54,410 nucleotides of DNA. It comes from Chloroflexota bacterium. Its GTDB lineage: Bacteria; Chloroflexota; Anaerolineae; Promineifilales; Promineifilaceae. A program made the translations under genes and the position numbers. Below, piece by piece: positions 24,293 to 33,834 of this stretch. Where the stretch lies: assembly GCA_003696605.1 (NCBI GenBank), contig RFGV01000202.1:1-54410 (forward strand), read 5' to 3'. Position 1 is the stretch's first letter, and the number at the start of each line of letters is the position of its first letter. Below the pieces are notes generated by a model. It saw only the letters and a program-made list of their open reading frames with translations, was not told where the DNA came from and made no database searches.

Positions 24293-25549
24293 ATGAGTTT
24301 TAATCTTGTGGAGTTTCTCAAAAGCCTGGTAAGCCTGACAGTATTTGATTATGTACGTCAGGTTTGGGGTGATACGCCTGGGGTTGAAATCGTACTGGAC
24401 ATTATCGGTGTTTTGGTCGTTTCAACCTTTTGTTTGCTGATTGTTATTTTTCTCATCTGGCTGGAGCGGAAAGTAATAGCCCGTATTCAGGATCGTATTG
24501 GTCCGAACAGAGTGGGTGGCCGCTATGGCTTGTTGCAGACTGTGGCAGACGTGCTGAAGTTGCTTACAAAAGAGGATATTACACCCGCTGGCGCGGACAA
24601 GGTGGCTTATAACCTGGCTCCGCTTACCATTGTGATGGCCGCTTTGTTGATGTGGGCGGTTATGCCTTTTGCCCCCGGCGTTATAGGCGTTGACCTGAAC
24701 GTTGGGGTTTTTTATGTCATGGCGGTTAGTTCTGTGTCTGTTGTCAGTTTGCTGCTGGCCGGTTGGGGATCTAACAATAAATATGCGTTGTTAGGAGCGT
24801 TTCGTTCGGTAGCTCAACTGGTGAGTTACGAAGTGCCCATGATTTTGTCTTTGCTCATTCCTATTTTGCTGGCACGCTCCATGTCTACTGAGCAGATTAT
24901 TGCCGCGCAGGATGTGCCGTTTATTATCATGGCTCCTCTTTCTGCGTTGATTTTCTTTATTTCGGCGCTGGCTGAAACAGGGCGTACGCCTTTTGACTTG
25001 CTGGAAGCGGAGTCGGAAATTGTGGCCGGATTTCATGTTGAGTATGGTGGTATGAAGTTTGGTATGTTTTTCCTGGCCGAGTTTGTTAGTACGCTCTTTA
25101 TGTCTGGTTTGTTTGCTACGTTGTATTTGGGTGGGTATCGTTTCTTTGGTCTGGAGAATTTGGTGATTGGCGACATGGAAATCGGCCGTTTGTTGGGGCT
25201 AATTGTTTTCTTTGTCAAGATGTTCACCATTTACTTTATCTTTATTTGGATTCGCGGTACATTGCCCCGTGTGCGTGTAGACCAGTTGCTAAACTTTAAT
25301 TGGAAGTTCCTGGTGCCGGTAACACTGGTGTTGATTTTGGTGGTGGCGATTTTGGATAAATTGGCAGGTGGTGCTGGTATCTGGACACGGACGGTTGTGC
25401 AGTTGGTCGGAAACGGGGTGGTTGGTCTGGTGGCATTGGAGTTGATGCGTCGGGCGGCTCGTCGTTACCGTCGGGAGCAGGAAGCGATGGTAATGACTCG
25501 TCGCGAGTTGGCTTCAGCCCCGGCCGAAGTAACTGTATCCTCACATTAG
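24293..25549 (+). CDS. nuoH: NADH-quinone oxidoreductase subunit H
   Basis: 418 residues from the ATG at 24293, 7 bases after GGAGAG; an in-frame ATG at 24257 has no such site. This is the membrane subunit that joins the quinone cavity to the pumping modules. Signatures are WLERKVIARIQDRIGPNRVGG near the N-terminus and the charged loop ETGRTPFDLLEAESEIVAGFHVEY. The C-terminus is longer than in E. coli (325 residues), ending in an extra helix and a basic, then Glu/Ala-rich tail. Confidence 0.97.
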   Translation: MSFNLVEFLKSLVSLTVFDYVRQVWGDTPGVEIVLDIIGVLVVSTFCLLIVIFLIWLERKVIARIQDRIGPNRVGGRYGLLQTVADVLKLLTKEDITPAGADKVAYNLAPLTIVMAALLMWAVMPFAPGVIGVDLNVGVFYVMAVSSVSVVSLLLAGWGSNNKYALLGAFRSVAQLVSYEVPMILSLLIPILLARSMSTEQIIAAQDVPFIIMAPLSALIFFISALAETGRTPFDLLEAESEIVAGFHVEYGGMKFGMFFLAEFVSTLFMSGLFATLYLGGYRFFGLENLVIGDMEIGRLLGLIVFFVKMFTIYFIFIWIRGTLPRVRVDQLLNFNWKFLVPVTLVLILVVAILDKLAGGAGIWTRTVVQLVGNGVVGLVALELMRRAARRYRREQEAMVMTRRELASAPAEVTVSSH

Positions 25550-25565
25550 TCAGGAGTAGTTCAAC

Positions 25566-26111
25566 GTGATGGTTGAGCAAATTGTTTTTATTCTGGTGAG
25601 TTTGTTTACGTTGATAACGGCCGTTGTGGTTGTAACTAATCGGAACCTGTTCCACGCGGCCTTGGCTCTGATGGCTTCCTTTTTGGGAGTAGCCGGTTTG
25701 TACGTTTTACTGGATGCAGGCTTTTTGGCTGCTGCTCAGTTATTGGTGTATATCGGAGCCATTTCCATTTTAATTATCTTTGCCATCATGCTCACGCGGC
25801 GGTTGATGCATGCACTGGAGTCTCCATTTAATTCACAGTGGGGGCTGGGAGCATTTACGGCCGTTGTCGCGTTTGCTGTAATGGCTGGTGTCATTGCCCA
25901 ATTCTGGCCAGTTACACCGGATTCCGTAACGCCACTTGCTTCACGGCCAGAAGTAAGTGCCAGCATTTTGCGTGGAAGCGTAGCTGAACTTGGCCGGGCA
26001 TTGGTTAGCTCCGATGCCTATGTCATCCCCTTTGAAATAGCTTCTGTTCTTTTGCTGGCCGCGTTGATTGGTGCAATAGTCGTGGCTTGGCCCAAAGCGG
26101 AGGATGAATAA
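25566..26111 (+). CDS. nuoJ: NADH-quinone oxidoreductase subunit J
   Basis: 181 residues with five hydrophobic helices; GLYVLLDAGFLAAAQLLVYIGAISILIIF is the typical helix 3 region containing the pi-bulge. The start is a GTG at 25566, 9 bases after AGGAG, or the ATG directly behind it at 25569. The last residues overlap the nuoK ribosome-binding site, so J and K are translationally linked. Confidence 0.95.
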   Translation: MMVEQIVFILVSLFTLITAVVVVTNRNLFHAALALMASFLGVAGLYVLLDAGFLAAAQLLVYIGAISILIIFAIMLTRRLMHALESPFNSQWGLGAFTAVVAFAVMAGVIAQFWPVTPDSVTPLASRPEVSASILRGSVAELGRALVSSDAYVIPFEIASVLLLAALIGAIVVAWPKAEDE

Positions 26112-26113
26112 TC

Positions 26114-26422
26114 ATGGTTCCATTGTCCTGGTATTTGCTGGTCGCAGCTTTACTCTTTTGCATTGGCCTTTATGGTGTGATGGTGCGGCGCAACGCAGTA
26201 GCCATTTTGATGGCCGTTGAATTAATGCTCAATGCCGTAAATATTAACCTGGTTGCCTTCTGGCGGTATCTTTCCCCAGAAAGACCAGTAGGTTTGGCTT
26301 GGGCAATCTTTGTCCTTACCGTTGCTGCTGCTGAAGCTGCGGTTGGCTTGGCATTGTTGATTTCTGTTTACCGTAATCGTGGTTCTGTGGTCGCTGAGGA
26401 ACTTGACCTGTTGAAGAACTGA
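26114..26422 (+). CDS. nuoK: NADH-quinone oxidoreductase subunit K
   Basis: 102 residues, three membrane helices. The two buried Glu residues that carry protons in this subunit are visible in LMAVELMLNAVNINLVAF and AAAEAAVGLALLI. It starts 2 bases after the nuoJ stop, with GGAGG inside the end of nuoJ. There is only one nuoK in the cluster although nuoM is duplicated. Confidence 0.96.
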   Translation: MVPLSWYLLVAALLFCIGLYGVMVRRNAVAILMAVELMLNAVNINLVAFWRYLSPERPVGLAWAIFVLTVAAAEAAVGLALLISVYRNRGSVVAEELDLLKN

Positions 26423-26480
26423 GACTGGAAAGCTTTTTCAGTCCGATAACAAGAATCCTTAAGTTGGCGAGATTGGCTTT

Positions 26481-28739
26481 ATGAGTGAACAAACACTTCA
26501 AACATTAACCTGGCTAATCCCTGCAGGCCCATTGTTGGCGTTTTTCCTGATTGTGCTATTTACCAAGCATAATCGAACGTTAAGTTGGGTGCTGGCTTGG
26601 GTAGCTATTATTAGTTCGTTGGTAATGGGCTGGATTGTGGCGTTTAGCCTGTTTCTAACTGACACCCATGAATTGGCTGCACATCCAGTTGCCATTGCTG
26701 ATGCAGTGGATTGGTTGCCATTTGGTGACTTTGCTAAAGGATTGTGGTTACAAATGGGTGTGGCAGTGGATCCATTAACGGCCGTTATGCTCTTCATGGT
26801 TCCTTTTGCCACAACCATGATCTTCATTTACAGCGTCGGTTACCACAACTATGGCAAACCACGGGGCGACAAACTGGGCGTACCCAACCACGGCAAAGAA
26901 GAACCCCTCTTTTCCCGTTTCTTCGCCTTCATGTGCCTCTTTGCTGGAGCAATGCTCACCCTGGTTGTTGCCGACAACTTATTGCTCCTGTTTGTTGGCT
27001 GGGAAATCATGGGGTTATGCTCTTACTCCCTGATTGGCTTCTGGTACGCTCGTGAATACGACAACCCCAAAGCAACCCCACCCCGCAAAGCCGCTATCAA
27101 AGCCTTCATGACCACACGCGTCGCCGATGTTGTCATGTTGCTCGGTATCGTTTTCTTCTACCGGGTTTTCGGCACTCTAAACTTTAGTGAAGCTCTCTCA
27201 GCCCACGGGTTAGAAGAAGCAGCTGGCGCTGTTGGGGCAGGTGCGTTGGGTATCATGGCACTCCTTCTCTTTACCGGTACAGTCGGTAAATCCGCACAAT
27301 GGCCCCTACATGTTTGGTTGCCCGATGCAATGGAAGGCCCCACACCTGTCAGTGCCATCATTCACGCTGCAGCAATGGTTTCTGCAGGTGTGTACATGAT
27401 TTTGCGCATCTTCCCCCTAATCGCCGTTGGTATCGAAGGAAATCCTGCAGTTAGTCTAATCATTGGGGGTATCGGAGCTTTCACTGCCCTGATGGCAGCC
27501 ACCATTGCTATTGCTCAAAACGATGTCAAGAGAGTATTAGCTTATTCCACTATTTCCCAATTAGGTTATATGGTTGCTGCAATCGGCATCGGTGCCTACG
27601 TGGCGGCTGCCTTCCACCTGATTACCCATGCCTTCTTCAAGGCACTCCTCTTCCTGGGTTCTGGTTCCATTATCCATGGTATGGAGCATGGTGCAGAGCA
27701 CGTGCATGACCATCATACCGACCCCCAAGATATGATGAATATGGGTGGTTTGCGCCAGAAGATGCCCAAGACCTTCTGGACTTTCCTGATTGGTGGCTTT
27801 GCGCTATCTGGATTCCCCATTGTGACAGCTGGCTTCTGGTCTAAAGACGAAATTTTGGCTGATGCCTGGTTCCAGGGAAGTGCAGGTAACACATTAGCTA
27901 TGGTTATCTTCTGGATGCTGGCAATTGCAGCAGCACTAACCGCATTCTACACCATGCGCCAAATCGCGCTTACTTTCTTCGGTGAACCCCGTACACCCTT
28001 GGCCGAACACGCTCATGAAAGTGGTCGGTTAATGGTGTGGCCATTAATTGCGCTTTCAGTCTTTGCTGTAAGCGCTGGCTGGTTTGGTATTCCCGAAGAA
28101 TTCCCAATTTTGGGGCCAGCCATTAACAACAACTTTTTCCATCACTTCGTTGGGGCAACTGTTGAAGAAACCCTGCACGAATTGGAAGAATTGCACTTGA
28201 TTGGGCACGGCTTGGAAACATTGCCATTTAATCCATTCCCGCTTACTGTTTCTATTATAGTGGCCTTGGGTGGATTATTCTTGGGATGGTGGGTTTACGG
28301 CCGTAACCCCCTCAAGGCAGGTGAACCAGATCCACTTCGTGCACCACTTGGCCCACTATACGACTTTTTGGAAAACAAATGGTACTGGGATGAACTGTAT
28401 CAACTCATCTTCATCCGGCCTACCGTTTACATTTCCGAAACAATTGTGTACGAAGTCGTTGATCGCGGCATCATTGACGGGACATTACACCTCATTGCTC
28501 GCACAGTTTACACCATTGGCCATTACCTAAAACGTTTCGAAGAGGTAGTTATCAGTGGCGGTGTAGACTGGGTCAAAGATCAATTCCTGGCAATGGCTCG
28601 CGAAACTCGACAGATACAAACAGGGAAAGTGCAAGAATACATTCTGGCGTCCACTTTGGTGGTTTCCGCACTCGCTTTCCTGATTATTTTCTTCATCAAT
28701 TACGGATGGTACGATGCTATCCGTGCATTAATCCAGTAA
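26481..28739 (+). CDS. nuoL: NADH-quinone oxidoreductase subunit L
   Basis: 752 residues, the distal antiporter-like pump of complex I. Glu175 (LLLLFVGWEIMGLCSY) and Lys270 (GTVGKSAQWPLHVWLPDAMEG) are the key charged residues of the proton channel. It is about 140 residues longer than E. coli NuoL (613), with a loop near 125-142 and a long C-terminal part that should include the lateral helix. The extra length may matter because the cluster has a second NuoM, which the lateral helix would need to span. Confidence 0.97.
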   Translation: MSEQTLQTLTWLIPAGPLLAFFLIVLFTKHNRTLSWVLAWVAIISSLVMGWIVAFSLFLTDTHELAAHPVAIADAVDWLPFGDFAKGLWLQMGVAVDPLTAVMLFMVPFATTMIFIYSVGYHNYGKPRGDKLGVPNHGKEEPLFSRFFAFMCLFAGAMLTLVVADNLLLLFVGWEIMGLCSYSLIGFWYAREYDNPKATPPRKAAIKAFMTTRVADVVMLLGIVFFYRVFGTLNFSEALSAHGLEEAAGAVGAGALGIMALLLFTGTVGKSAQWPLHVWLPDAMEGPTPVSAIIHAAAMVSAGVYMILRIFPLIAVGIEGNPAVSLIIGGIGAFTALMAATIAIAQNDVKRVLAYSTISQLGYMVAAIGIGAYVAAAFHLITHAFFKALLFLGSGSIIHGMEHGAEHVHDHHTDPQDMMNMGGLRQKMPKTFWTFLIGGFALSGFPIVTAGFWSKDEILADAWFQGSAGNTLAMVIFWMLAIAAALTAFYTMRQIALTFFGEPRTPLAEHAHESGRLMVWPLIALSVFAVSAGWFGIPEEFPILGPAINNNFFHHFVGATVEETLHELEELHLIGHGLETLPFNPFPLTVSIIVALGGLFLGWWVYGRNPLKAGEPDPLRAPLGPLYDFLENKWYWDELYQLIFIRPTVYISETIVYEVVDRGIIDGTLHLIARTVYTIGHYLKRFEEVVISGGVDWVKDQFLAMARETRQIQTGKVQEYILASTLVVSALAFLIIFFINYGWYDAIRALIQ

Positions 28740-28755
28740 GAGTAGGTAGGAGAAA

Positions 28756-30300
28756 ATGGACTTTATTCAAAACAATCTCCTCAACCTGATAGTTTTCTTC
28801 CCGACACTGGCCGCATTGATCATCTTTTTGCTGCCAGAAGACGAAAAGACACTTATTCGACGTCTTAGCTTTGTCTTTAGTCTTGTGCCGTTGGCATTGA
28901 CACTGGTTATGTGGTTCAACTTTGATCGTACTCAAGCTGGATTCCAGTTTGAATATGTACGGTCTTGGTTCCCGGCCATTGGTGCCAGTTATCATATGGG
29001 GATAGATGGAATCAGTCTTTCCATGTTCTTGTTAACTACCATCCTCACCCCACTGGCAATCCTGGCTTCTTTTACCATAGAAGATAAGGTTCGAATGTAC
29101 ATGTCGCTGTTTCTTATTATGGAAACAGCCATGTTAGGCCTGTTTGGGGCGTTGGACCTGATAATCTTCTTTATTTTCTGGGAGTTTGGCCTTGTCCCCA
29201 TGTATTTCCTGATTAAGTTGTGGGGTGGTAAAGACCGGGATTACGCTTCTTTTAAGTTCTTTGTTTACACAATGGCTGGTAGTCTCGGGTTACTGCTTTC
29301 CATTCAGGTTATGGGGTTGGCTACTGGTACGTTTGATATTGTAGAACTCCTGGATAAGTGGGTTAATCTGCCCAAGGGTGGTGTTTTACCAGGCACAGGA
29401 TTGGCAGTTGACACAGTTAAGGCAGTGGCATTTTGGGCGTATGTGTTGGCGTTTGCTATTAAGGTTCCTGTTTGGCCATTCCATACCTGGTTGCCAGATG
29501 CCCATACCCAGGCACCAACTGCTGGTTCAATGATTTTGGCTGGTGTTTTGCTTAAATTGGGTGCTTATGGGTTTATTCGTCTGGTTATTCCATTTTTCCC
29601 AGAACAAGCCCATACATTTGCTTATGTGCTGGCCACGCTTGGTATGCTAAGCATTATTCTCGGTGGTTTTGCGGCATTTGGTCAGTGGGATTTCAAGCGA
29701 TTGGTTGCTTATTCATCTATTAATCATATGGGTTTTGTTGTACTGGGTATTGCAGTGATGGCCTATGTATATGGTTTGCCTGGTAATAACGAAGCACTTT
29801 CGCAGGATGCCATTATGGCGACAAATGGTGCGGTTTTCCAGATGTTTAATCATGGGCTTTCTGCGGCCGGGATGTTCTTCCTGGTGGGTGTGATTTATGA
29901 ACGAACCCATACGCGTGACCTGAAGCGGTTTGGTGGTATCTGGACTGTTTTGCCAATGTTTGGTGCGATTCTTATTTTTACCAGCATGGCGTCTTTGGGC
30001 TTGCCTGGTCTGAATGGGTTTGTGAGCGAATTTATGATTGTTCGTGGTAGCTGGGGTGTTTTCACCTTGCAGGTTGCCTTGTCTATGCTGGGATTGTTGA
30101 TGACTGGCGCTTATATCCTGAAGGGGATTGGCCAGACGTTGCATGGTCCATTGAATCCCGAATGGGCTGGGTTGAAAGATATGACCTGGCGTGAACATTT
30201 GGTGATCTGGCCACTGATGGCTCTGATGTTGAGCCTGGGGGTTTGGCCGCAGTGGTTGGTTGCGTTTATTAACGATACTGTGACTCGATTGTTTGGTTAA
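28756..30300 (+). CDS. nuoM: NADH-quinone oxidoreductase subunit M, canonical copy
   Basis: 514 residues, 14 predicted helices. All pump residues are present: Glu143 (FIFWEFGLVPMYFLI), Lys236 (AIKVPVWPFHTWLPDAH) and Lys267 (VLLKLGAYG). AGGAG lies 4-5 bases before the ATG. It sits 16 bases after nuoL and is followed by a divergent second NuoM. Confidence 0.96.
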   Translation: MDFIQNNLLNLIVFFPTLAALIIFLLPEDEKTLIRRLSFVFSLVPLALTLVMWFNFDRTQAGFQFEYVRSWFPAIGASYHMGIDGISLSMFLLTTILTPLAILASFTIEDKVRMYMSLFLIMETAMLGLFGALDLIIFFIFWEFGLVPMYFLIKLWGGKDRDYASFKFFVYTMAGSLGLLLSIQVMGLATGTFDIVELLDKWVNLPKGGVLPGTGLAVDTVKAVAFWAYVLAFAIKVPVWPFHTWLPDAHTQAPTAGSMILAGVLLKLGAYGFIRLVIPFFPEQAHTFAYVLATLGMLSIILGGFAAFGQWDFKRLVAYSSINHMGFVVLGIAVMAYVYGLPGNNEALSQDAIMATNGAVFQMFNHGLSAAGMFFLVGVIYERTHTRDLKRFGGIWTVLPMFGAILIFTSMASLGLPGLNGFVSEFMIVRGSWGVFTLQVALSMLGLLMTGAYILKGIGQTLHGPLNPEWAGLKDMTWREHLVIWPLMALMLSLGVWPQWLVAFINDTVTRLFG

Positions 30301-30338
30301 TTTTGGATTACGATACCTTTTAAGCTGGAAAGGGGCCT

Positions 30339-31970
30339 ATGGAGTTTCCATTTTTATCAGTCATAACGTTGTCTCCGATTGTGGCGGCCATCATTATTTT
30401 GATGTTGCCAGAAGAGCGCAAAGAAAATGCGCGTATGCTTGGCTTGGCTGCCATGATCCTTGGTTTGGTGTTGTCCGTATATATATATGTGGCGTACAAC
30501 CAAAATTTGCCTGCCCCAGATGCAAGATGGGCAGAGACGTTGATGTTTGTTGAGGAGCATTCCTGGATCCCAGGCGTTAACATTAATTATATTTTGGGTG
30601 TTGATGGCATGAGCGTGACGCTGGTGCTGTTGACAGCAATTGTTGGTCTGGGTGGAGTGCTTATTTCTTGGGGCATTGAGGATCGGCCACGGGAGTTTTA
30701 TGCGTTTTTTATGTTGCTTGTGGCTGGTGTTCATGGTGTGTTTGTAGCAGTAGACGGCTTTTTGCTGTTCTTCTTCTATGAATTGGCCGTGTTGCCCATG
30801 TACGTCATGATTGTTATTTGGGGGTGGGAGAAGACGCGAGAGTATGCGGCAATGAAGCTGACTTTGTATTTGTTGATTGGTAGCTTTGTGTCGTTTATCG
30901 CGTTTTTGGTTTTGTATTTCCAGATGCCAACAATTGGGCTGGAACGGACGTTTGATTTGCGTGTGTGGGCAGAGGCGGATTTCCCGCGCACGATGCAGAT
31001 TGTCTGGTTTATGCCGTTGTTTTTGGGATTTGCTGTGTTGGCTGGTTTGTGGCCGTTCCATAATTGGTCTCCGGATGGTCACGTGGCAGCACCAACGGCC
31101 GTTTCCATGATTCACGCAGGCGTATTGATGAAACTTGGTGCGTACGCATCCATGCGCGTTGGTATCCAAATTTTGCCGGAAGGCACTATTTACTGGATGC
31201 CATTCATCATCCTACTCACGCTTATTAATGTGATTTACGGTTCTCTGATTGCCATGCGCCAGCGCGATATGAAATATCTCATCGGCTACTCCAGTGTTAG
31301 CCATATGGGACTTGTTTCTATGGGCTTCGCGGCGCTCAATTTGCGTGGTTTTACTGGTGCTGGCATCCAGATGGTTAGCCATGGCATCATGACCGCCCTT
31401 TTCTTTTCTGTTGTTGGTATGATTTATGACCGGACACACACACGCGATATGGATGAATTAAGTGGCATGGCCAAGGCACTTCCATGGACTGTTGTGGCTT
31501 TCATTATAGGCGGTCTTGTTTCCATGGGAATGCCGGGTCTTTCTGGTTTCATTGCTGAATTCCCTATTTTTCTTGGGGTATGGGATGGTGGTGACCTTAA
31601 TCTAACCAATACAATCTTTGGTTTGAATCCTGCCAATTATTACCCCATAATCGCCATTCTTTCTGCCTTGGGGATCATCGTTACGGCAGCCTACATCATG
31701 CGGGCTATCAATGCAGTATTTTTTGGCGAATACAAGGGAGAGCTTTGGCACGATATGCGGCCATTACTGGCTATTGATAAATTCGCACTGGTTGGCTTTT
31801 GTGTTTGCCTGATCATCATTGGTGTGTTCCCATCGGTCATTGCTCCAGTTGTGGAAGCAGGTGTGACACCAGTGGTTAATCGTCTTATTGAAGCACAACA
31901 AGCTGCTACAATTTTGGATACTGTTCAGACTGTAGCTACAAATCTATTGGCTTTATTTGGAGGTGCATAA
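30339..31970 (+). CDS. Second NuoM-like subunit, lacking one channel lysine
   Basis: 543 residues, clearly of the NuoM family (FYELAVLPMYVMIVIWGWEKTREY; MIHAGVLMKLGAYA). Glu148 and Lys265 are kept, but the residue equivalent to Lys236 of the neighbouring NuoM is Leu234: the first copy reads AIKVPVWPFH, this one AVLAGLWPFH. That helix-7 Lys is essential for pumping in characterised NuoM. The copy may be an extra module with altered coupling, as discussed for so-called 2M complex I, or a structural spacer. AAGGGG lies just before the ATG. Its stop directly abuts the nuoN GTG. Confidence 0.9.
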   Translation: MEFPFLSVITLSPIVAAIIILMLPEERKENARMLGLAAMILGLVLSVYIYVAYNQNLPAPDARWAETLMFVEEHSWIPGVNINYILGVDGMSVTLVLLTAIVGLGGVLISWGIEDRPREFYAFFMLLVAGVHGVFVAVDGFLLFFFYELAVLPMYVMIVIWGWEKTREYAAMKLTLYLLIGSFVSFIAFLVLYFQMPTIGLERTFDLRVWAEADFPRTMQIVWFMPLFLGFAVLAGLWPFHNWSPDGHVAAPTAVSMIHAGVLMKLGAYASMRVGIQILPEGTIYWMPFIILLTLINVIYGSLIAMRQRDMKYLIGYSSVSHMGLVSMGFAALNLRGFTGAGIQMVSHGIMTALFFSVVGMIYDRTHTRDMDELSGMAKALPWTVVAFIIGGLVSMGMPGLSGFIAEFPIFLGVWDGGDLNLTNTIFGLNPANYYPIIAILSALGIIVTAAYIMRAINAVFFGEYKGELWHDMRPLLAIDKFALVGFCVCLIIIGVFPSVIAPVVEAGVTPVVNRLIEAQQAATILDTVQTVATNLLALFGGA

Positions 31971-33476
31971 GTGAATTCAGTAATCACCTCTTCCTGGGTT
32001 TTGGCCCTGGCTCCTGAAATCAGCCTGTTGGTTTTGCTGATAATCGTGTTGATCTATGACCGCCTCATCAAACCCGAAGAGCGTCGGCAAATTGGCCTTG
32101 TTTCTGCCTGGGGAGCAACGGTAATTTTGTTGCTTACGCTAGGGTTATGGTTGTTTGGTAATGAGCCCAATGTCCAGGCATCTTTGCGTGACAGCCTTAT
32201 TTGGGGCGGTATGTTGCGGCATGATCTGATAACCCTCGTGTTTCGAGTTATGTTTCTGGTGGCCTTAATTGTCACCAGTCTTATTTCTATGGATGTGGAG
32301 AAATTGCAGCGAGGGGAATATTTTGCCCTGCTTATTACAGCAACGGTTGGTTTTAGTCTCATGGCGTCTGCTTCCGACCTGATTATGCTGTATATTGGCC
32401 TTGAAACAGCCAGTATTTCTTCCTATGTGTTGGCAGGGTTTCTTACCAAAGATATGCGTTCCCCTGAAGCGGGTATGAAGTATTTTGTGTATGGTGCGTT
32501 TGCAACAGGGGTGATGTTGTACGGACTGAGCCTTTTGTATGGCATTACTACGCAAACGAACTTGTACGTTATTGGTTCTATCTTAACAGGGGCACAAGCA
32601 ATTCCAGTAGAGGCAAATGCAGTTTTGCTTTTGTCAGCCGCTATGATTGTGGTGGGATTTGGTTTCAAGATAGCGGCCGTTCCCTTCCATTTTTGGACAC
32701 CTGATGTTTACGAAGGTTCTCCAACCCCCTTTACTGCTTTTGTGTCCACAGCCTCTAAAGCAGCCGGGTTTGCTGTATTTATTCGTGTGTTTACAGCAGG
32801 TGCATTAGGAACGCCAAATCCCTCTCGTGAGTGGTGGGCAATGCTGGTCGCCATGTGTATTGTCACCATGACGTTAGGTAATTTGGCTGCCATTTATCAA
32901 AAAAATATCAAGCGTTTGTTGGCTTACTCTAGTATTGCCCAGGCCGGTTATGCCATGATTGGGTTAGTGACCTTTACCCCTGATGGCTCCGGAGCTGCTA
33001 TGTTCTACCTTTTGATGTATGTATTTACGAACATTGCTGCCTTTGGTGTCATTATCTTGGTCAGCAACATCACTGGCTCAGAAGATCTGGATGATTTTCG
33101 TGGGCTAAGTCGCCGGTCTCCTTATCTGGCTATGATAATGTTGGTTGCCTTGCTCTCCTTGGGCGGCATCCCGCCAACGGCAGGATTCCTCGGTAAATTT
33201 TACTTGTTCCGAGCAGCCGTCAACGCTGGATTATGGGGTTTGGCTCTAATCGGTATTTTGAATGCGTTTGTGGCGTTGTATTACTATCTTTCGATCGTTA
33301 AATATATGTATCTGTATCGCTCGGAAGAAGAACATATTTCCATTCCTGTCTCACGGGCAGCTCAAGTTGGTCTGGCATTTTCAACTTTCTTCGTGTTACT
33401 TTTAGGTGTTTATTCTGGCCCAGCTTTTGAATGGACTTTAAATGCTGCTAATGCTTTCTATGCGTTAATCGGGTAA
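31971..33476 (+). CDS. nuoN: NADH-quinone oxidoreductase subunit N
   Basis: 501 residues. GTG start at 31971 with no gap after the second nuoM stop, so translation is coupled. Pump residues are visible: Glu in LYIGLETASISSYVLAGF, Lys in GFGFKIAAVPFHFWTPDVYEG, and Lys in SKAAGFAVFIR. It ends the complex I part; the atp promoter follows 28 bases later. Confidence 0.96.
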   Translation: MNSVITSSWVLALAPEISLLVLLIIVLIYDRLIKPEERRQIGLVSAWGATVILLLTLGLWLFGNEPNVQASLRDSLIWGGMLRHDLITLVFRVMFLVALIVTSLISMDVEKLQRGEYFALLITATVGFSLMASASDLIMLYIGLETASISSYVLAGFLTKDMRSPEAGMKYFVYGAFATGVMLYGLSLLYGITTQTNLYVIGSILTGAQAIPVEANAVLLLSAAMIVVGFGFKIAAVPFHFWTPDVYEGSPTPFTAFVSTASKAAGFAVFIRVFTAGALGTPNPSREWWAMLVAMCIVTMTLGNLAAIYQKNIKRLLAYSSIAQAGYAMIGLVTFTPDGSGAAMFYLLMYVFTNIAAFGVIILVSNITGSEDLDDFRGLSRRSPYLAMIMLVALLSLGGIPPTAGFLGKFYLFRAAVNAGLWGLALIGILNAFVALYYYLSIVKYMYLYRSEEEHISIPVSRAAQVGLAFSTFFVLLLGVYSGPAFEWTLNAANAFYALIG

Positions 33477-33503
33477 AAGGGTAAAGCAGGTTTATGGAAG
33501 CAA

Positions 33504-33531
33504 TTGCCCGTCAAGGTGATTGTGATATAAT
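33504..33531 (+). promoter_or_regulatory. Promoter of the ATP synthase Fo genes
   Basis: TTGCCC (33504-33509), 16-base spacer, perfect TATAAT (33526-33531) with an upstream TG (extended -10). Start predicted near 33538. It lies between nuoN and the atpI-like gene, so the Fo genes can be expressed independently of nuo. Confidence 0.72.
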
Positions 33532-33561
33532 GTACAAACTTGCGCCCAAATGAGTTGAAGA

Positions 33562-33834
33562 GTGGACCGGAACAATTCTCAAGTAAATCAAACAGCTCTA
33601 TTAGCGAGTGTTGTTGGGCAGGTTGGCTGCTTAATTGTCTTCTTGGTAGGGTTGGCATTAGGTGCCGGCATGCTATTAGACAACGTGTTGGGTACAAATG
33701 CTATTTTTACGGTGGTTTTTATCGTAGGTAGTGTACCTGTAGCTTTGTATCTGACAGTACGGCTGAGTATGACAGCCATTGCCCGTGTACAAAATATGAA
33801 CTCCAAAGAATCGGAGGAAGAAGCGAAAGAATGA
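33562..33834 (+). CDS. AtpI/AtpZ-like small membrane protein
   Basis: 90 residues from a GTG at 33562, with two membrane helices (about 14-40 and 47-70) and an acidic tail (ESEEEAKE). Proteins of this type often precede atpB and are thought to help c-ring assembly or supply magnesium. Identification rests mainly on size, topology and position. Its last 4 bases overlap the atpB start (ATGA). Confidence 0.75.
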   Translation: MDRNNSQVNQTALLASVVGQVGCLIVFLVGLALGAGMLLDNVLGTNAIFTVVFIVGSVPVALYLTVRLSMTAIARVQNMNSKESEEEAKE

